Of a stretch of 64,000 nucleotides of DNA, positions 63,861 through 64,000 are shown piece by piece. The stretch spans positions 9,330,966-9,394,965 of the forward strand of contig CM055076.1 of NCBI GenBank assembly GCA_029204045.2, read 5' to 3'. Both the position numbers and the translations under genes were made by a program. The stretch comes from Tillandsia leiboldiana. Lineage: Eukaryota; Streptophyta; Magnoliopsida; Poales; Bromeliaceae. The notes beneath the pieces are model-generated. The model saw nothing but the letters and a program-made list of their open reading frames with translations, was not told the DNA's origin and made no database searches. Position 1 is the stretch's first letter; each line of letters opens with the position of its first letter.

Positions 63861-64000
63861 GAAAAATTGTAATTTCGATTTTTCAGTTGACAGCAAAATG
63901 CGGAGGAAGTGGGGTACCCGAATTTGCTCTCTGCAGGAAAAAACTGCAGCTTGTAGAGGGCAAATTGGGAAAAATGAGTGTAAGTTGGGGCATAAAATCA

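Noticed and set aside
1..64000. tRNA or rRNA genes, LINE or DNA-transposon coding
   Set aside because: None recognised; tRNA-like matches are only retrotransposon primer-binding sites.

Overview
This window is transposon-dense DNA from a flowering plant. I recognise no host gene. The plant assignment rests on Sirevirus-type Ty1/copia elements (gag-pol followed by a separate env-like ORF), Tekay/Del-type chromoviruses with LTRs of 3-4 kb, Tat-type Ty3/gypsy gag and protease, and primer-binding sites matching plant initiator tRNA-Met. Everything identifiable is an LTR retrotransposon or a relic of one, often one inside another. Two 100-base N gaps (9661-9760 and 54984-55083) are scaffold joins, and both look structurally unreliable.

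Left half. 1-9660 is a minus-strand Sirevirus (SIRE-A1): 3' LTR to 481, env-like ORF, pol, gag, PBS and part of the 5' LTR. It has lost protease and the integrase N-terminus. After gap 1 a plus-strand Tekay/Del relic (Del1, 9763-18081, 3' LTR of 4.1 kb) sits inside the gag of a plus-strand Sirevirus (SIRE-A2, 18082-27770). SIRE-A2 keeps protease, integrase, RT, RNase H and the env-like ORF but has one nonsense codon in RT. SIRE-A2 is itself inserted in the 3' LTR of a minus-strand gag-only element with giant LTRs (27771-34466, LTR 4358 bp, only 1756 bp between the LTRs).

Right half. 34467-36962 holds a foldback-rich stretch and a fragment of a Tat-like element (LTR-D). A decayed Ty1/copia relic (Copia-E) runs from about 36963 to 62706. 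It is split by a Tat-type element (38774-60377) with 1035-bp LTRs and a perfect 5-bp target duplication ATATG. Inside the Tat element lie a truncated minus-strand Tekay/Del (43233-47073), a solo Sirevirus LTR (LTR-C, 47265-48192) and a pol-less Sirevirus (SIRE-B, 49287-58714, target duplication AGGCA). SIRE-B contains a 2.6-kb segment that appears twice, once on each side of gap 2, almost certainly an assembly artefact. 62707-64000 is unannotated DNA with two degenerate tandem duplications.

The most interesting signals are non-coding Sirevirus structures. (1) The transcribed part of the LTR has an array of small hairpins with an invariant TGGATT loop and stems that differ from hairpin to hairpin while staying complementary. 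It recurs in all three Sirevirus LTR families here and suggests an RNA-protein binding array. (2) U3 carries pairs of 10-bp palindromes about 20 bp apart (GATCCGGATC). The same paired array, followed by a TATA box and a probable intron, stands before the env-like ORF, suggesting that ORF has its own promoter. In LTR-C the palindrome is GTACCGGTAC with the same spacing.
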